Program-made: the position numbers and the translations under genes
Assembly: GCF_019219075.1 (NCBI RefSeq)
Contig: NZ_JAHUWJ010000006.1
Location: 62,001 to 126,000 of the forward strand
Length of the DNA: 64,000 nucleotides
Direction of reading: 5' to 3'
Source: Chitinophaga sp. sic0106
GTDB lineage: Bacteria; Bacteroidota; Bacteroidia; Chitinophagales; Chitinophagaceae
Shown: positions 45,630-55,007 of the stretch, piece by piece
Layout: each line of letters begins with the position of its first letter
How positions within the stretch are numbered: position 1 is the first letter of the stretch
Notes under the pieces: model-generated
What the model saw: only the letters and a program-made list of their open reading frames with translations
The model's database searches: none
What the model was told of the DNA's origin: nothing

Positions 45630-47444
45630 ATGAAGCAAAACTATCTCCGGCTTGCCGCCGTGGGCTTACTTTGTATTGCATTGTATGCCTGTAAAAAGAA
45701 TATTTATACACCTGAGGCTGGAGCAGGCAACACCACTGTCCGCGCCAATGAATCTGTCAGCATCTGGCAAACTACCGGCAGTCAGAGCCAGCTGCTGCAG
45801 CAACAGGGCAATGTTACTTTCGCGCCGGATGCCGGCACTGCTGCCACTACCATCACCGTTAATGAAGCCACCACCTACCAGAGTATCGACGGATTCGGTT
45901 TTACCCTCACACAAGGCAGTGCCAAATTAATCAGCAACCTCTCGTCCACCGCTCAGAACTCCTTATTAAATGAGCTTTTCAGCCCTTCTGGTGGCATCGG
46001 ACTCTCAGTAGTAAGAATAGGGGTGGGAGCTACAGACCTGAGCGATTATTCCTATACCTATCGCGATGGCGCCTCCTTTAGTTTATCCGGCCCCGACCTG
46101 ACCTATACCATTCCCATCTTAAAGAAAATACTGGCCATCAACCCTGCCATCAAAGTGCTGGCTACGCCCTGGACCGCCCCCACCTGGATGAAAACAAACG
46201 GTTCCTTTGTGGGCGGCACCCTGAAAGCAGAAAACTACGAAAGCTATGGCCAATATTGGCTGGACTATATGAACGCCATGCGGGCACAGGGCATTGAAAT
46301 ATGGGCGGTAACGCCGCAAAACGAGCCGCTGAACCCCTATAACGAACCCAGTATGACGCTCACCAAAGAAAATGAGCTGGGACTGATCAACAGCTACATG
46401 GGACCAAAGTTGCGGGGCGCCGGCTTCAATTGTAAGATTATTTGCTATGATCACAACTGTGATAATACAGAGTTCCCGATTTACGTAGCCAATAACAGCT
46501 CTTATGTGGATGGATCCGCATTTCACCTGTACGGCGGTAACATCTCCGCAATGACCACCGTGAAAAACGCCACGAATAAGAATGTGTATTTTACGGAGCA
46601 ATATACCTCCACTACCGGCAGCTTCTCCGGCGACCTGGCCTGGCACGTGCAGAATGTGGTGATCGGTTCGCTCAACAACTGGTCTAAAGCCGTGCTGGAA
46701 TGGAACCTGGTGAGTGATTCGCAGGGAGGCCCGCACACGCCCGGCGGCAGCACCGTTTCCCGTGGGGCCGTTACCATTGATGGCAGTACTATTACTCGCC
46801 GTGTGGGCTATTACATTATTGCCCATGTTTCCAAATTCGTTCGGCCGGGAGCGGTACGCATTGCTTCCAACAGTTCCGGAAGTATCCAAACCACTGCATT
46901 CCGAAACAGCGATGGGTCAAAAGTGCTGCTGGCTTTTAACAACAGCGGTTCCAGTGTATCCTTTAAGGTGAAATGGGGCAGCCAGTCGTTTACCTATACC
47001 ATTCCCGGTGGTACCGCTACCACTTTTAAATGGTCCGGATCAGGTGGTGGTACTACGCCCACAGCGCCAATCGGACAAACTGTAACGCTGAAAGGTTTTA
47101 ACAATCAATATGTGAGCAGTGAAAACGGTACCCAGGCCATGAACTGCAACCGCGCTACAGCCTCCGGATGGGAAACCTTTACCGTGGTGGACGCCGGCGG
47201 GGGCAAAGTAGCCTTGCAGGCCATGGGCAAATATGTATCATCGGAAAACGGGGCACAGGCTATCACCTGCAACCGCACTACCATCGGGGACTGGGAGAAA
47301 TTTGACTGGGTGGTGAACGCGGATGGTAAAATATCCCTGCGGGGTAACAATGGGCTGTATGTGAGTTCTGAAAACGGTACTCAGCCAATGACCTGTACCC
47401 GCACCACTATATCAGGCTGGGAAGCCTTCGGTGTAAATCAATAA
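45630..47444 (+). CDS. GH30-family glycosidase with C-terminal fascin-like beta-trefoil, lipoprotein
   Basis: A 604-residue lipoprotein (lipobox ALYAC, Cys21). Residues about 70-470 form a GH30 (alpha/beta)8 catalytic domain with its side beta domain. The acid/base is E232 in AVTPQNEP and the nucleophile E323 in [10 protein letters not shown]30 members include glucosylceramidases and fungal-type endo-beta-1,6-glucanases. Residues about 480-604 hold three copies of a repeat resembling [24 protein letters not shown], a fascin-like beta-trefoil that probably binds carbohydrate. With GH76 enzymes in the same window, a fungal wall target is likely, by inference. An outer-membrane protein gene follows 58 bases later. 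Confidence 0.88.
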   Translation: MKQNYLRLAAVGLLCIALYACKKNIYTPEAGAGNTTVRANESVSIWQTTGSQSQLLQQQGNVTFAPDAGTAATTITVNEATTYQSIDGFGFTLTQGSAKLISNLSSTAQNSLLNELFSPSGGIGLSVVRIGVGATDLSDYSYTYRDGASFSLSGPDLTYTIPILKKILAINPAIKVLATPWTAPTWMKTNGSFVGGTLKAENYESYGQYWLDYMNAMRAQGIEIWAVTPQNEPLNPYNEPSMTLTKENELGLINSYMGPKLRGAGFNCKIICYDHNCDNTEFPIYVANNSSYVDGSAFHLYGGNISAMTTVKNATNKNVYFTEQYTSTTGSFSGDLAWHVQNVVIGSLNNWSKAVLEWNLVSDSQGGPHTPGGSTVSRGAVTIDGSTITRRVGYYIIAHVSKFVRPGAVRIASNSSGSIQTTAFRNSDGSKVLLAFNNSGSSVSFKVKWGSQSFTYTIPGGTATTFKWSGSGGGTTPTAPIGQTVTLKGFNNQYVSSENGTQAMNCNRATASGWETFTVVDAGGGKVALQAMGKYVSSENGAQAITCNRTTIGDWEKFDWVVNADGKISLRGNNGLYVSSENGTQPMTCTRTTISGWEAFGVNQ

Positions 47445-47452
47445 TCCATTTA

Positions 47453-47489
47453 GTTTACCCACCGCTGGCAGTTGGCCGGGTGGGTAAAC
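47453..47489 (+). other. hairpin after the GH30 gene
   Basis: Arms of 11 bases at 47453-47463 (GTTTACCCACC) and 47479-47489 with a 15-base loop, but no T-tract. It lies in the 58 bases between GH30 and the barrel gene, so it may be a partial terminator or mRNA end stabiliser. Confidence 0.4.
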
Positions 47490-47502
47490 CAAATTATGCA
47501 AC

Positions 47503-48372
47503 ATGAAACATTGCCTGCTCATCCTTTTATTCATTTCGACCAGCATCGCCGCTGTGTCACAGGTTGTAACCGCTGACGTGGCCGGCGGCTACCAGGTCGC
47601 AGATCTTCGTTGGTCCATTGCCGGTAACCTGAACGGGCAAGCCATCAACGTATTGTCGGAAATAAAATGGCGCGCACTGAGCGGCCCTGTGGTAGGGGGT
47701 AGGTTAACTATTCATCCCACCAGGCGCTGGTTTGCAGCAGGGGAGGTATCGAAATGTTTTATTACCGCAGGTAAAGCTACGGATATGGATTATGGCGATA
47801 ATAACCGCAGCCTGACTACGTACCACGCGCAATTGGATAGTGATGAAGGGAGCATGTCCACCCTCCGGTTGTCTGGCGGATACTATTTGGTGCACCATAA
47901 AAATTGGCAGCTGGCTGCATCTGCCGGCTATACGAAAAACACTGCATCGCTGCTGCTGCTCAATCATGCCCAGGAAGCACTGCGTTGCACCTACAACACC
48001 ACCTGGAAGGGTGTGTCCGGTGGCGTATCCGGAAATTACCGGGTCGTTTCGTGGCTGGCGTTTGACGGGGAGTTGATATACAGTCAGCTGAAATATGGTG
48101 CCGTAGCGGATTGGAACCTTATTGATGCTTTTCAGCATCCGGTGAGTTTTAAGCACCATGCCAGGGGATATGAGGTGAGGATGGCGGTAAGTGGTGTTGT
48201 TAAACTGAATAGTTATTTATCATTGTTTATCTCCGGTGTGTTCCGGCACGCTGCCACCGGCAGCGGTACGGATGAATTGTTTCTTGACTCCGGTGCTGTT
48301 CAGGTCACGCAATTGAACGGGGTGTTTACCAGTGCACGTAACCTCTCGTTCGGGGCCCGCGTCCAATTTTGA
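47503..48372 (+). CDS. outer-membrane barrel protein, omptin-like family
   Basis: A 289-residue protein with a signal peptide (MKHCLLILLFISTSIAAVSQ) and alternating hydrophobic beta strands ending in Phe (LSFGARVQF), the sign of an outer-membrane barrel. The start of the mature part, DLRWSIAGNLNGQAINVLSE and then IKWRALSGPVVGG, resembles the omptin-like Protochlamydia outer-membrane protein family as I remember it. I see no clear Asp/His protease pair, so protease activity is unsupported. It follows GH30 and converges on the receptor gene with a gap of 10 bases. Confidence 0.6.
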   Translation: MKHCLLILLFISTSIAAVSQVVTADVAGGYQVADLRWSIAGNLNGQAINVLSEIKWRALSGPVVGGRLTIHPTRRWFAAGEVSKCFITAGKATDMDYGDNNRSLTTYHAQLDSDEGSMSTLRLSGGYYLVHHKNWQLAASAGYTKNTASLLLLNHAQEALRCTYNTTWKGVSGGVSGNYRVVSWLAFDGELIYSQLKYGAVADWNLIDAFQHPVSFKHHARGYEVRMAVSGVVKLNSYLSLFISGVFRHAATGSGTDELFLDSGAVQVTQLNGVFTSARNLSFGARVQF

Positions 48373-48382
48373 TGCGCAACGC

Positions 48383-50269
48383 TTACATCTTCATAATTAA
48401 ATCAGTCCAGCTACTTTTTTTATTTTTTTTAGAGAGATTTTTTTCTCCCTCCAACAGGTTCTTAATCCTTACTGCATAAGCCCAGCAAGTGCCCTGGCGC
48501 ATACCCGTTTTTTCAGCAATTTGATAGGAGGAGATGTTACCCTTGGTGGTGAACACTAAATAGACAATGTAAAATGCCTTATTGATCGGTATCCGGTTGT
48601 TTTCGAAGATGGTATCGTGCATGGGTGATTCCTCGTACGCACATTTGTTACAGCGTCGACTAAAGGGTTTTCGCCCTTTGCTGTAGTTGTGGTAATTACA
48701 TTTTTTACAGGAGAAGCCATGGTTCCATTTTATAGTTGCCAGAAACTGGTAACAGGTTGACTGATCCGGATATTTCTGACTGAATTCTTCAAACGTAAGC
48801 GCTGCGGAGGTGATACGTGCATCGGTGATTTTTTCTATATTGGTTTTGAGCGCTGCATTATCTTTCTCGAGTAATTTATTCATACGGGCAATTTCCTGCG
48901 CCTGCTCGTAAATTTCCTGTGATTGGAGTTCCAGCTGCCGGGTGCGTGCTGCCACCTGTTCTTCCAGTTGTTGATTCACCCCGGCCTGCAGCCGGAGGTG
49001 ATGTTGCATGTGAAAAAAGGCATCGTCCTGGGCCTGTTTTTTCTCTTTACGCAGCAACCGCACCTGATCCCCGATGGCAAAGGAAAGCAATACCATCTCC
49101 ATTACAAATCCAAATACCATGCTGTAATGCAGCGCTACTGCCAGGTTGCCGCTCACCAGTCCTAATACATTGATCAGTTTTCCGATGGCACCTGAAAACA
49201 GTAGGGCATACCCTAATACAAAAAAGCGCGCCGGCTTAAACCCTTTATACCAGGTAATCAACCCGGAAATAAATACCGCAAACAGCGGAATGAAATCCAG
49301 GAATTTATAGATAAACCACTCTTTTCTGGCGAAAAGGCAAATGAAAAAATAACCGCTACGCACAACAATGATCCAGTTTATAACCTTGTACAGTACAGGG
49401 CTTTGGCGTTTTACGCGCAACAGCGTTCTGGCAAAGATGAGCGCAAATAAACTCATACAATACAAGGAGATGCCATACATATAAACGTTCAGCTGGGGCA
49501 TGTTGGGCCAGATAAACTGGAACGCAATACCATCCGTACTCATTTCATAAACGCCCACGCTAACGATGTAAAGCACATAGTAAAGGTAGTGGCTCAGGCC
49601 TGTGGCCAGCAACATCAAGAGGTTATAAAAACAGAAAACGAGGATCATCCCGTAAAAGAGACCGTAGGTAATATATTCCACCAGGGCGTAGTTGATAAAC
49701 CGCTCCATGCTGCGGTACACCATGATAAAGTTGATCTCATTCAACGATTTAACCCTTACGTAGTAAACATAAGTGCCCGCTGATAAATCCGGAACCTGGA
49801 ATTCGAAATTTTTGTGGCGGTAAAGCCGGTGGCTGAAATTTACGCCTGCACCGGCATGTGTGGTTTGGTATCTGCCGCTGGTATCCGGTAAGTACACCGT
49901 TAAATCATCAATCGTTTGGTCAAAAAATTCGATGATGCTTTGGTTCTTTTTAACGGAATCGGCTATTACTACCTGTACTTTATACCAGTAAACAGAGGGC
50001 TGATGGATGTTCTTTGGGTAATAACCGGTATTGGCGCTGAAATCGCCAGCTGCATCCCGGTTTCGTATATCCTGGAAAGTGAGGGTGCCGGAGGCATCTT
50101 CCAGGAAATGGATTTCATCGTAGGTGAAAATATATTCGGCAGTATTGTGTTGTATGCGCACTGGTTTTTGAGCCCGCAGGGCGGTGATAAAACAGCATAG
50201 TATAACTGTTAAATATGATTTCAGGCAGATGGCAGATGTAGTTTTGGTTGTATGCATCGTATATCGCAT
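48383..50269 (-). CDS. 7TMR-DISM membrane receptor fused to an IS1595-type transposase zinc ribbon/HTH
   Basis: A 628-residue protein (start at 50269; an ATG 12 bases in is also possible). Signal peptide about 5-33. Extracellular 7TMR-DISMED2-type domain about 35-175 (ASGTLTFQDIRN, SVYWYKVQV). Seven membrane helices about 180-395 (YGLFYGMILVFCFYNLLMLL and others), then a coiled coil about 400-480. Residues 490-628 are transposase-like: FEEFSQKYPDQSTCYQFL, then a zinc ribbon with C521, C524, C540, C543 (CKKC and CNKC), then GNISSYQIAEKTGMRQGTCWA, an HTH as in IS1595 transposases. The DDE catalytic domain is missing. It therefore looks like a one-component membrane-bound DNA-binding regulator. 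Fusion by domestication is inference. Confidence 0.85.
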   Translation of the reverse strand: MRYTMHTTKTTSAICLKSYLTVILCCFITALRAQKPVRIQHNTAEYIFTYDEIHFLEDASGTLTFQDIRNRDAAGDFSANTGYYPKNIHQPSVYWYKVQVVIADSVKKNQSIIEFFDQTIDDLTVYLPDTSGRYQTTHAGAGVNFSHRLYRHKNFEFQVPDLSAGTYVYYVRVKSLNEINFIMVYRSMERFINYALVEYITYGLFYGMILVFCFYNLLMLLATGLSHYLYYVLYIVSVGVYEMSTDGIAFQFIWPNMPQLNVYMYGISLYCMSLFALIFARTLLRVKRQSPVLYKVINWIIVVRSGYFFICLFARKEWFIYKFLDFIPLFAVFISGLITWYKGFKPARFFVLGYALLFSGAIGKLINVLGLVSGNLAVALHYSMVFGFVMEMVLLSFAIGDQVRLLRKEKKQAQDDAFFHMQHHLRLQAGVNQQLEEQVAARTRQLELQSQEIYEQAQEIARMNKLLEKDNAALKTNIEKITDARITSAALTFEEFSQKYPDQSTCYQFLATIKWNHGFSCKKCNYHNYSKGRKPFSRRCNKCAYEESPMHDTIFENNRIPINKAFYIVYLVFTTKGNISSYQIAEKTGMRQGTCWAYAVRIKNLLEGEKNLSKKNKKSSWTDLIMKM

Positions 50270-50334
50270 ATAGTTATGGCTGTTGGAGGCATAGTAACGT
50301 GGAATAACGCTGTTTTTACAAGATATGGCTATAA

Positions 50335-50371
50335 TTCCAAAAAGAAAAGGTCCGGGTAATCCCGGACCTTT
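50335..50371 (-). terminator. intrinsic terminator of the minus-strand unit 50393-53031
   Basis: Arms AAAGGTCCGGG (50346-50356) and complement (50361-50371), loop of 4; on the minus strand the hairpin is followed by TCTTTTTGG. It lies 21 bases after the stop of the 545-residue gene. Confidence 0.85.
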
Positions 50372-50392
50372 CTAATGGTAAATAATTAGGTA

Positions 50393-52030
50393 TTAGTGAC
50401 CGGATATTACGCTTCGTTTGCTACCGGGAGTAAATATAGTATAGGTGATGGCTATGAAACCTCCGGCCTCCAATGATTTTTTATACGAGATGCCAGTAGG
50501 TTTGGTATCATATACAACTTGTCCCATATTAGGATATAGCTCACTCCTGAGTTTCTTAACCTGCGCAGCTACACCCCCAATAGTGATATTGAATTGCTGT
50601 TTAGTGCCAAACATCAGGGATAAACCGGCCAGGTATACAGGTTTGGGTTGATCCTCAATGGAAAGGCCTGCACCAACGCCTAATCCAACACCAAAGCCTT
50701 TGGTCAGTTTAACACCAAGATTGGCCAGTGCAGCAAAACCGATGGGCGATGAACCATTGCCGGTACCGGTTAGTTTGTACTGGGCGGAATCAGTGATTAC
50801 GCCGCCTGCATTGGGCTGTGCCTGCCATTCATACGTCTCGTCCTTGAACCGTTTGCCGAAACTGCCAAAAACACCTGAGCTAAAACTTACATACCATTTA
50901 TTAACGACTGTCACATCAAAACCAGTACTGTCATTACGCAATGGCATAATATTCCATTTGGTTACCAGCGAGCCGGTATCTCTGGGGCTTATGCGCAGCC
51001 CGAATTGTAACTGGTGGCCTTGCGGATAGATGGGAGGTGCAGTGTAATAAAGATGCTCGCGGCTCATGTTGTTGTTAAATAATACGAGTTTGAGCAGTTG
51101 ATCTTCTGCTGGTTTTTCGAAAGCGGTCCACAGTCTTTCGAGTGTTTCCTTTGTAAGGGTGTATTCTTTTACCGCTAATTCAGCCGTGTTGATTTCCTCC
51201 TTGATTTCAAGTGTATCGCATGTAGGTAAGGCATCTATTTTTTTCTGCGTTTCAATTATTTTGGCAGCATTCTCTTTCGGTTTTTCTTTCAGTTTTTTGA
51301 GTTCCTCTGAGAGCGCATTCTTAGTCGTGATTGTTTTGCGACAACCGTCCAAATTAAGATTGAAGTTATTTAAGTTAAGCTGTGCTTTGTTTATTTCTGA
51401 TGAAATACCGGCATAGCCATCATTATAGCTATTTCTCACAGCTGATAACTGGTTGCTCAAAGTACTGAAGGATTGCTTTCCCGTGTTTTTTAGTTCATCA
51501 CAACACGCTAGTGTTCCACAGCTGCTGTAGGCCATTACATAATTGTCCATCAGCTTATCATAGGATGTTTTATAGATCTCCATTGCATCCTTCAATTTAG
51601 CGAGGGGCGATTTGGATGCGCTGTTCTTGTCAGCAGGAAGCAATTTTAACAACGCATCATAAAACTCTCCCTGACCTAGAAATAGCTGGTTAAAAAGCGC
51701 AGGAGGCTCGCTCCCAAATTCTATGTCATCAACGCTGAATCCCACATTGTATATGTAGCGGTTTACGTTAACTACCATGAACTTCAATTCCTGATTATAT
51801 TTAACTTTTACGCCGCGTAAATTTGTAACACGTGTAAAGTCTGTATCCTGGAGCTGATACAGGGTGTTGCAACTGAAGTCATATATCAGCACCGCTTTAT
51901 CTCCACAGTCTTTACATCGAATAGAATCTAGCACTGCTTTGTTCAGTATACCACTGGGTCGAGATTGCGCCTTTAAAAATAATGTGCAGAGGGATAGGAT
52001 TACTGTCATTAATCCATACTTAAAATTCAT
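50393..52030 (-). CDS. exported barrel protein with coiled-coil part, function unknown
   Basis: A 545-residue protein with a signal peptide ending FLKAQ (residue 22). N-terminal part has Cys pairs (CKDCGDKA, then CGTLACCDE). The centre (about 200-310) is a Lys/Glu-rich coiled coil. The last 200 residues are Gly-rich strands (LGVKLTKGFGVGLGVGAGLS, FIAITYTIF) like an outer-membrane barrel. Family not recognised. Follows the metzincin gene by 47 bases and is followed by a terminator, so it is last in its unit. Confidence 0.7.
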   Translation of the reverse strand: MNFKYGLMTVILSLCTLFLKAQSRPSGILNKAVLDSIRCKDCGDKAVLIYDFSCNTLYQLQDTDFTRVTNLRGVKVKYNQELKFMVVNVNRYIYNVGFSVDDIEFGSEPPALFNQLFLGQGEFYDALLKLLPADKNSASKSPLAKLKDAMEIYKTSYDKLMDNYVMAYSSCGTLACCDELKNTGKQSFSTLSNQLSAVRNSYNDGYAGISSEINKAQLNLNNFNLNLDGCRKTITTKNALSEELKKLKEKPKENAAKIIETQKKIDALPTCDTLEIKEEINTAELAVKEYTLTKETLERLWTAFEKPAEDQLLKLVLFNNNMSREHLYYTAPPIYPQGHQLQFGLRISPRDTGSLVTKWNIMPLRNDSTGFDVTVVNKWYVSFSSGVFGSFGKRFKDETYEWQAQPNAGGVITDSAQYKLTGTGNGSSPIGFAALANLGVKLTKGFGVGLGVGAGLSIEDQPKPVYLAGLSLMFGTKQQFNITIGGVAAQVKKLRSELYPNMGQVVYDTKPTGISYKKSLEAGGFIAITYTIFTPGSKRSVISGH

Positions 52031-52077
52031 GATAGAAATGTTTTTGGTTTGGGATAGAGAAATATTTGAGGAATGAA

Positions 52078-53031
52078 TTATTTTTTAGGTGGCCCAAAGG
52101 CCTCTACCGCGCCTTTTTTATCCTGGTCGGTAAATGCAAGTGATAAGGTGCCTTTACCGCCACAGTAATAGTGCATCACCGAACGATCGTCATAATCGGT
52201 GATTTCTGTGAAATCGCCGCTGATGACATCCTCTCTGCAAACGGGAGGAGCACCTACTCTGATTTGTTCATGGATAAAGCCAAGGACATGGCCAATTTCA
52301 TGGCGTAGTAAACCTACCTTGTCGTAATCTGTATGAAAATAGGAACTGTCAATTCTCAAGCGTCTTTCCGGAGTGGCCGTTTTGGGTGGGAATGCGCAGG
52401 CGATGAATTTGTTATAGGACTCCACGCCGATTACTACAAATTGTAAACCTTCCGTAGGACGTTTTTCATACTGTTTGTCTTTTGCAGCAATGTATTCAAA
52501 TTTGATATCACAGATTTTTTGCCATTCATCAACCGCCTGGAGCATGTTTTTTCGCACCGTTTCGTATTGTTGCTTCGTTGAAAAGGAGCGTTCGATAATT
52601 GCAAATGTCAACACCGTTTCCTTGGGCCATTGCAGTAACTTCCCAAATTCATCTTTCATTCCCCATAACTCACGTTGTTTTAGTTGCCGCTTTGCATACT
52701 TGGGCTTTTTGAACAGCGGTGTTTTGTTGCGAAACCGATCATACTGGTCAGGAGTCATCAGGATATCACCTTCCACCAGGTAAAATGGCTCCCCATCAAT
52801 TTCTATCCGCCGGTGCTGGTAAATCAAGGTGTCCTTTCCATCTATATAGGAAAGCGGGCCAGGGTCGTTCATAACGGTGTCGCCTATACTCATATCAGAG
52901 AAGCCATCATATGCCTGTATTGCATAGTAATTTTCTCCGACGTAATTGGCATCCAGGCTTTTTCGGGATATACAGGTGCTAAACAATAAAATGCTTGCTG
53001 CAGCGACAGTAAATGCAACTACCTTTTTCAT
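52078..53031 (-). CDS. metzincin-type zinc metalloprotease lipoprotein
   Basis: A 317-residue protein with a lipoprotein-like signal (MKKVVAFTVAAASILLFSTC, Cys20; Thr at -1 is unusual for a lipobox). The zinc-binding motif HEIGHVLGFIHE supplies H244, H248, H254 with catalytic E245, and the Met-turn SVMHYY has M286, the astacin-like metzincin pattern. C-terminal YYCGGKGTLSLAFTDQDKK resembles the end of astacin-type domains. It should cleave proteins outside the inner membrane. The next gene upstream is the large-protein operon, 115 bases away, so co-transcription is possible. Confidence 0.88.
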   Translation of the reverse strand: MKKVVAFTVAAASILLFSTCISRKSLDANYVGENYYAIQAYDGFSDMSIGDTVMNDPGPLSYIDGKDTLIYQHRRIEIDGEPFYLVEGDILMTPDQYDRFRNKTPLFKKPKYAKRQLKQRELWGMKDEFGKLLQWPKETVLTFAIIERSFSTKQQYETVRKNMLQAVDEWQKICDIKFEYIAAKDKQYEKRPTEGLQFVVIGVESYNKFIACAFPPKTATPERRLRIDSSYFHTDYDKVGLLRHEIGHVLGFIHEQIRVGAPPVCREDVISGDFTEITDYDDRSVMHYYCGGKGTLSLAFTDQDKKGAVEAFGPPKK

Positions 53032-53146
53032 GGTAAGGGTCTCGTAATTAGGGTTAGTGCTTAATTTGCAGAAGCTAAAATTACAAATTTTGGAATAAAT
53101 TGGTTACCCTTTTAGTTGTATGTTTTAATAAACCGACAAGTTATTT

Positions 53147-55006
53147 TTACTTTTTCAATATCCTGTCAAACGCCAGGTTGCTCGCGCCTTCCCCTCTGCC
53201 TGTCTGTTTACGTGTACCCACCCACGTGAATATTGCGCCGTTGTACCACCGGGTACGCTGGTAAGCCCGGTATACATTAGTACCGGCGCGTGGCACCTCT
53301 TCTTCATTAATAAAATATCCCAGTCCTTTATCCAGTCCTTCCCGCAATAACGGGGTACGGGGCTTTATTTTTTCAGGTTTGCCGGAAGTGTCATTTTCCA
53401 AAATACGTGGCATGGCGGCTCTTTGCAGATGCACTGCCCGTTTGGTGGCATCCTGCTGTGCCGGAATAAACGGTATCCAGTTTTCAGGAACCGTATTCAT
53501 CACCTCATAGCGGATGGCGGCTTCATTAGGGATCAATGGGGCAGCCGGTGGCAGCGGACCTGATGCATCCAGCAGTTGCTGGTATTTGCGGCGTAGTTCC
53601 ACGGCGGCTTCGGCGCCGGATTTACCCCAGCCGGTGGCTAACGGAACGGTAGTTTCTACCGCCCATACCATGTTGGCAACTTCATCGCGGAGGAGGTGGA
53701 CTTCCTCCAGGGGGGCGCCTTCCAGCATTTTGGGGACTACCGGCAATATGAGTAAGCTATTATCGGTTTTCTCAGGGCCTTTTCCTTTGGTGCTGAGGGT
53801 AAACATGCTCCACTTGTTCCAGGCATCGTCAAGGCCGCGACCAGCAGCTTCTATCCAGGTTCGTTCTCCGAATACGTTGGTGACAGTCATGCCCTTAATC
53901 CGGGCAATACTGCCGGCGTCCAGTGTGAAGGGGAGGAGGAACCAGTCGTTTGCATATACAAGCGCAAATTCAATATACAGGAGTTTACCCAGGTCGGTAG
54001 GGCCTGGATTTAATTTACCGAGGTTAGTGCGGCCATCCTCAAATGCCCACCAGCGGGTGTTAGGCATGCCGTCGAACTGCACCGGCACCGGCATAAAAGT
54101 GTTGGTAACCGGTAGCTCTGTATCAGGAGGCGGTGGCGGTGTATCGCCCAGCGTAGCCTGTTTGGGGTCTATATCCAGGTTGTACCAGTCCAGATGGCCG
54201 TGGTAGTATTCATCTGCTGTCAGTACTTTTTCTGTGCCTTCTACAGGCGCAGAGCAGGCAAACTGATATTCCAGGTTGCGTGGCTTCCAGGCGCTGGTGG
54301 CCGGGTCAGCAGGCTGAAAGAATAAGTGTTTGTACCATGCCTTGAACTTTTCTGCCACGGCATCTACTGCGGCCTGCTTTGGCAGGTCGCCCGCCAGTGC
54401 AGGAATATTATCCCAGGCGTGATTGGCAGGGTTTTGCAAATGTAGTAACAACTTGGCGCCATCCATACTCCTGCCCGCAACAGCGCTGAACTGCTGCCAT
54501 ACTTCCCGATGGGCAGTGCGCTGCACATCGTCTTTACTGTCTTTGTCGGGAGTAGTGATGGGATAGTTACCAATATAGTCGCTGCGGTAATCACCCACGG
54601 CCGCTACCATTTTCAGCCATTGCCTGCCTATCAGCAGGCGGATATCCAGTGATAGTTCCTGTTTGCCGCTGATAAAGGGGATAGGTTGCTGTTCTACTTG
54701 TGCTTCCAGTGGTACAGCATCTGTAAACGGCTGTACGGGCCCTTCTCCAGCCAGGTATTTGGTTAGGTGGGTACTGCCCATATGTATTTTTGAAAACACG
54801 GGGGTGCCGGCATCATCGCCGATGAACTCACCCATTTGCCATTGGCGTGTGAGCATCCACAGTGGATCACGGACTTCCGCACGTAGTGCACGTTCCAGGT
54901 TGTCCGTGCGGGGGCGCCCTTCCAACCGGTTCCATAAGGTAATGGTGGGTAAAATACGTTTGTTCAATACCTCCACGAGGTTATCCGTAGCTACATACTT
55001 ATTCAT
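53147..55006 (-). CDS. 619-residue protein, third of the large-protein operon, function unknown
   Basis: No signal peptide or membrane helix. Recurring signatures: DPLWMLTRQWQMGEFIGDD near residue 50, PENWIPFIPAQ, LQRAAMPRILEND, and near the C-terminus FINEEEVPRAGT, YQRTRWYNGAIFTWVG and GRGEGASNLAFD. I remember the DPLWxLxRQWQxGEFxGEDAG and EEEVPRAG...QRTRW signatures in unassigned proteins of Actinobacteria and Myxobacteria; this is unchecked. The start lies 1 base after the stop of the 1852-residue gene. The last gene of the operon before a 115-base gap. Confidence 0.75.
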   Translation of the reverse strand: MNKYVATDNLVEVLNKRILPTITLWNRLEGRPRTDNLERALRAEVRDPLWMLTRQWQMGEFIGDDAGTPVFSKIHMGSTHLTKYLAGEGPVQPFTDAVPLEAQVEQQPIPFISGKQELSLDIRLLIGRQWLKMVAAVGDYRSDYIGNYPITTPDKDSKDDVQRTAHREVWQQFSAVAGRSMDGAKLLLHLQNPANHAWDNIPALAGDLPKQAAVDAVAEKFKAWYKHLFFQPADPATSAWKPRNLEYQFACSAPVEGTEKVLTADEYYHGHLDWYNLDIDPKQATLGDTPPPPPDTELPVTNTFMPVPVQFDGMPNTRWWAFEDGRTNLGKLNPGPTDLGKLLYIEFALVYANDWFLLPFTLDAGSIARIKGMTVTNVFGERTWIEAAGRGLDDAWNKWSMFTLSTKGKGPEKTDNSLLILPVVPKMLEGAPLEEVHLLRDEVANMVWAVETTVPLATGWGKSGAEAAVELRRKYQQLLDASGPLPPAAPLIPNEAAIRYEVMNTVPENWIPFIPAQQDATKRAVHLQRAAMPRILENDTSGKPEKIKPRTPLLREGLDKGLGYFINEEEVPRAGTNVYRAYQRTRWYNGAIFTWVGTRKQTGRGEGASNLAFDRILKK

Positions 55007-55007
55007 A

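Noticed and set aside
47453..47489. Full intrinsic terminator after GH30
   Set aside because: Stem is good, but there is no T-tract; listed as a hairpin only.
53514..54206. 230-residue plus-strand frame in the large-protein operon
   Set aside because: Opposite-strand shadow: Ser/Arg/Pro-rich composition, no recognisable features.
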